DNA of 10,000 nt from Magnetospirillum sp. (GTDB lineage Bacteria; Pseudomonadota; Alphaproteobacteria; Rhodospirillales; Magnetospirillaceae). Positions 7,616 through 10,000 of this stretch are shown here, in pieces. Both the position numbers and the translations under genes were made by a program. The notes under the pieces are model-generated. The model was not told where the DNA came from, did not search any database, and saw only the letters and a list, made by a program, of their open reading frames with translations. The first letter of the stretch is position 1, and the number at the start of each line of letters is the position of its first letter. The stretch is from the NCBI GenBank assembly GCA_020217035.1, contig JAIWOG010000017.1, positions 1 through 10,000 of the forward strand, given 5' to 3'.

Positions 7616-8923
7616 ATGGGGTTTTCCGGCGTGCCTGACAAAGGCGAGATTGTCAAAGGACTGGTGAAGCTTGCTCCGCGCCCCTTGTGGGGAAAGGGCG
7701 TGGAGAAGGGGGGGGGCGCCAAGTCGCAGGTTTCCGGCGCGGAAAAAGGCGTCAAGAGCTTGCGGGTGCTTCTGGTGGAAGACCAGCCGGGCGACGCCAT
7801 GCTGGTGATGATCGCGTTGCGTGAAAGCACGTCGACCCATTTCCAGGTCACCCATGCCCCGACTTTGGCGGTGGCTTTGGACGTCCTGGGGGGACAGGAC
7901 ATGGACGTGGTGTTGCTGGACTTGTCCTTGCCCGATTCCAGCGGCCTGGACACGGTGACCAAGGTGCTGGCGGTGGCGCCGCGCATGCCGGTGGTGGTGA
8001 TGACCGGGCTTGACGACCCGATGCTGGCGTCCCGGGCCTTGGAGGTCGGCGCCCAGGATTACCTGGTGAAATGCGACGATCCGGGACGTGCGGTGGAACG
8101 GGCGATCCTTTACGCCGTCACCCGCATGAACGCCCAGATCGAGCGCGAGCAACTGTCCGAACAATTGGCCCGGGAACAGCAGCGGGTGGCGGAAGAAATC
8201 GCCGTCGCCCGCACCATGCAATTCGACCTGTTGCCCCGTCCCGACCGCCTGAATCCCGTGCTGCACCAACTGGGCCTGACGCTGCATTCCTATTTCGAGC
8301 CGTGTTCGGGCATCGGCGGCGATTTGTGGGGGTGCCACGACCTGGGGGACGGCCGTGTTTCCCTGACCGCCTTCGACTTTTCCGGCCATGGCATCGGGGC
8401 GGCGCTCAACGTTTTCCGCCTGCACACGCTGATCGACGAACAGCGTCAGTTCCTGGGTGATCCGGCGACGCTTCTGAGCAATCTGGGGGCGTCGTTGCGG
8501 CAATTGTTGGGACGTGGTCAGTTCGCCACCATGTTCGCCGCCGTCGTCGATTGCCGGACCGAGGAAATCACCTGGGTGGGAGCGGGGGCTCCGGCACCGC
8601 TTCTGTTCCGGGGCGGACGGGTTGAATTCATGGATTCCCGTGGCGTGCCCTTGGGTCTGATGCCCAATCCCCAGTACCAAACCCACCGCACGGCGTTTCC
8701 GCGCGGTTCCGAATTACTGATCTATTCCGACGCGCTGATCGAAGCCACCGGCAAGGACCAGACCATGTTGGGGAACGAGGGGCTGGTGGACTTGGTCCGC
8801 CAGTGTCGCGGCGACGGAGGACTGGCGGTCGAGGATTTGCTGGATCAATTCTATGCCTGGGCCAATCCGCCCCTCGAGGACGATCTGACGGTCATTCATC
8901 TGCAATGGCCGGTTGGTGGCTGA
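7616..8923 (+). CDS. Receiver-PP2C (RsbU/SpoIIE-type) protein serine phosphatase
   Basis: 435-residue (from ATG 7616) response regulator with a PPM/PP2C phosphatase output, expected to dephosphorylate a STAS anti-sigma-factor antagonist. Receiver about 49-170: Glu55/Asp56, phospho-acceptor Asp102 in VVLLDLSLPDSSG, Thr130, Lys152. A coiled-coil-like linker about 171-200 leads into EEIAVARTMQFDLLP, typical of RsbU-like enzymes. The phosphatase about 205-435 keeps metal-site acidic residues: Asp236 in GIGGD, Asp254 in FDFSGHG, Asp372 in YSDALIEA and Asp422/Asp423 in EDDLTV. The usual NAGH motif reads VGAGAP, without the His. The start is uncertain: ATG 7616 gives a 48-residue Gly/Lys-rich leader encoded by repeat-like DNA with a G9 tract, whereas TTG 7760, after GGAAAAAGG, starts at the receiver. 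It lies 14 bases before the tandem-STAS start, its likely substrate. An unlinked STAS protein is an alternative substrate. Confidence 0.9.
   Translation: MGFSGVPDKGEIVKGLVKLAPRPLWGKGVEKGGGAKSQVSGAEKGVKSLRVLLVEDQPGDAMLVMIALRESTSTHFQVTHAPTLAVALDVLGGQDMDVVLLDLSLPDSSGLDTVTKVLAVAPRMPVVVMTGLDDPMLASRALEVGAQDYLVKCDDPGRAVERAILYAVTRMNAQIEREQLSEQLAREQQRVAEEIAVARTMQFDLLPRPDRLNPVLHQLGLTLHSYFEPCSGIGGDLWGCHDLGDGRVSLTAFDFSGHGIGAALNVFRLHTLIDEQRQFLGDPATLLSNLGASLRQLLGRGQFATMFAAVVDCRTEEITWVGAGAPAPLLFRGGRVEFMDSRGVPLGLMPNPQYQTHRTAFPRGSELLIYSDALIEATGKDQTMLGNEGLVDLVRQCRGDGGLAVEDLLDQFYAWANPPLEDDLTVIHLQWPVGG
7674..7719. repeat. Palindromic, G-rich intergenic-type repeat with G9 tract
   Basis: The sequence contains the short palindrome CCCCTTGTGGGG (7681-7692), then GGAAAGGGCGTGGAGAA and nine consecutive G (7708-7716). 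This resembles the short CCCCTTGTGGGGAG-type repeats found between genes in many GC-rich proteobacteria, although only one copy is visible here, so repeat status is inferred from memory of such elements. It lies in the disputed 5' part of the phosphatase gene and argues that translation may begin downstream at 7760. Confidence 0.3.
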
Positions 8924-8936
8924 CAAGGACAAGCTT

Positions 8937-9593
8937 ATGGACATCATCACGACACGCAGTGCGGCGAGCCTACGCTTCTTGTTGAAGGGAAGCTTGTCGT
9001 TTCGCGACAAGGACACCTTCGCGCCAATTCTGGACGCCGTCGCCGACAAAGCCAACCTGGACGTGGTGTTGGACCTGTCGAGCCTTGATCACGTGGATTC
9101 CTTCGGCATCGGCCTGTTGCTGCTGGCAAACGAGCAGGCGGCCGCCCATGGCCGGCGATTCAGCTTGGTCAACCCGCAAGGCGCGGTCGCCAGGGTGTTC
9201 GAGATGGCCGACCTGGACGCGGTGCTGAACCTGCGCCGGGACACGCCGCCCGGTTCGCCATCCGTCGCGCCCATGCGCGGCGGTATCGGATATCGACGGC
9301 TGCCACCTTCCGCCGACGGCGACGAAAGCTGCGTCAGCCTGGGGGGCAGGCTGGTTTTCGCCGAACACGAAACCTTCGAGGAAATCATCGCCATCCTGGC
9401 CCAATCCACCGGCAGCAAGGTGGTTCTGGACTTGTCGGGGGTGGATTTCATGGATTCCGCCGGCCTGTCCATGATCATGATCGCCCGCGAGGAAGCCGAG
9501 GCCCGGGGGCAAACCCTGAAATTGCGCAACGTTCACGGGGCGGTCCAACAATTGCTGAACTTGTCGGCGCTGGAATTCATGCTGGAAGGCTAA
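8937..9593 (+). CDS. Tandem STAS-domain protein (double anti-sigma-factor antagonist)
   Basis: 218-residue protein made of two STAS domains like SpoIIAA/RsbV. STAS1 spans about 1-100, a Pro/Gly-rich linker about 101-128, STAS2 about 129-218. Each carries the phosphorylation-site motif: LDLSSLDHVDSFGIG with Ser55 after Asp54, and LDLSGVDFMDSAGLS with Ser174 after Asp173, both at the position of SpoIIAA Ser58. In this family the unphosphorylated STAS binds an RsbW-type kinase and the phosphatase regenerates it; a PP2C phosphatase gene ends 13 bases upstream and an RsbW-like ATPase gene starts 6 bases downstream. I chose ATG 8937 because AAGGA (8924-8928) precedes it at good spacing; the in-frame TTG at 8913 overlaps the phosphatase. 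STAS1 has Phe and STAS2 Ala after the key Ser, so they may differ in phosphorylation. Two fused STAS domains, both with intact Ser, are unusual. Confidence 0.9.
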   Translation: MDIITTRSAASLRFLLKGSLSFRDKDTFAPILDAVADKANLDVVLDLSSLDHVDSFGIGLLLLANEQAAAHGRRFSLVNPQGAVARVFEMADLDAVLNLRRDTPPGSPSVAPMRGGIGYRRLPPSADGDESCVSLGGRLVFAEHETFEEIIAILAQSTGSKVVLDLSGVDFMDSAGLSMIMIAREEAEARGQTLKLRNVHGAVQQLLNLSALEFMLEG

Positions 9594-9599
9594 GAAGTG

Positions 9600-10000
9600 A
9601 TGTCGGCGGGGACGGTTGTTCTGTTCGAAGGGGGCGCGGTTCCCGACAGCTTGGCCTATCGCGCCGCCAAGCTGGGGGTGGAAGCCTGTCCCAACGTCGA
9701 ATTCCTGGACTTTCCCGCCATCCGCCTGCTGATGGCGCCCATTTCCATGGCGTCATGCGGCCTGCGCAACGGTTTCAGCGGCTTCATAGAATATAGGTCC
9801 TGCGACCAACTCTGCCCGCTGACCGAGGATTTGGTCGCGGCGGTGCAGCAGGGCGGCTTGTGCCTGTCGGCGTCCACCGTCAGCCTGCTGGGCGCCGACC
9901 CGGTTCAGCATTTTTGCCGGGCGGTGCTTGGCCGTTTTCCCCGTCTCGACGCCATGCGGCTGGAATTGGCGCTGGCGGAAGCCTGCGGCAATGCCGTCAT
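9600..10000 (+). CDS. Putative RsbW/SpoIIAB-like ATP-binding protein with unknown N-terminal region, partial
   Basis: Gene cut by the window end; 133 residues are visible. Residues about 98-133 look like the start of a HATPase_c_2 domain of anti-sigma serine kinases: a helix PVQHFCRAVL, then the N-box LELALAEACGNAV (121-133) with Glu127 and Asn131, matching the EACTNAV-type motif of RsbW. The G1 and G2 boxes would lie beyond the window. Residues 1-97 match nothing I recognise. They are Cys-containing (Cys30, 53, 68, 72, 88), including CDQLC (68-72), and lack a visible TM segment. The start is ATG 9600, or the adjacent GTG 9597; GGAAGG (9584-9589) serves either. It begins 6 bases after the tandem-STAS stop, completing a phosphatase/antagonist/kinase set. 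The RsbW-like assignment is moderately confident because only the N-box is seen. Confidence 0.7.
   Translation, partial: MSAGTVVLFEGGAVPDSLAYRAAKLGVEACPNVEFLDFPAIRLLMAPISMASCGLRNGFSGFIEYRSCDQLCPLTEDLVAAVQQGGLCLSASTVSLLGADPVQHFCRAVLGRFPRLDAMRLELALAEACGNAV

Noticed and set aside
7562..8686. Long antisense open frame (374 codons) across the phosphatase gene
   Set aside because: It mirrors the receiver and PP2C coding sequence; the translation is His/Gln-rich, without recognisable motifs.
8913..8936. Earlier TTG start for the tandem-STAS gene
   Set aside because: It would overlap the phosphatase gene and lacks a ribosome-binding site; ATG 8937 has AAGGA at correct spacing and starts just before the first STAS strand.

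Overview
This GC-rich window, with strong G/C bias at third codon positions, looks chromosomal and alphaproteobacterial. The order nuoN-birA-coaX-rnj is a familiar alphaproteobacterial neighbourhood, and the gene content would fit a Rhodospirillales or Magnetospirillum-like organism. That placement is inference from gene order and protein style; no database search was possible.

The left part (1-3952, all +) is a tightly packed housekeeping block. It holds the 3' end of nuoN (complex I subunit), birA (biotin-protein ligase without a DNA-binding domain), coaX (type III pantothenate kinase) and rnj (ribonuclease J). nuoN/birA overlap at TGATG and coaX/rnj at ATGA, which suggests one co-transcribed, translationally coupled unit.

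A convergent junction of about 110 bases follows. Next come a lone periplasmic amino-acid-type binding protein gene (4063-4854, -) and, diverging from it across only 54 bases, a membrane sensor histidine kinase (4909-7023, +). The intergenic space carries a 7-bp inverted repeat.

The right part (4909-10000, all +) reads as one signalling module: (1) a two-TM kinase with a Cache-like periplasmic domain and a cytoplasmic LOV-like PAS whose photoactive Cys position is Pro; (2) an Rcp1-type single-domain response regulator; (3) a receiver-PP2C (RsbU/SpoIIE-type) phosphatase; (4) a protein made of two STAS domains, each keeping the phosphorylatable Ser; (5) a gene cut by the window end that begins an RsbW/SpoIIAB-like ATPase after an unfamiliar Cys-containing N-terminal region. 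This is a complete kinase/phosphatase/antagonist partner-switching set next to a two-component input. The proposed flow (ligand or redox/light-type cue to kinase, to receivers, to phosphatase, to STAS dephosphorylation, to ATPase partner switch) is inference from domain content and adjacency. The final output target is not visible.

No RNA genes, CRISPR arrays, insertion sequences or phage genes were recognised. No gene-free stretch exceeds about 150 bases.
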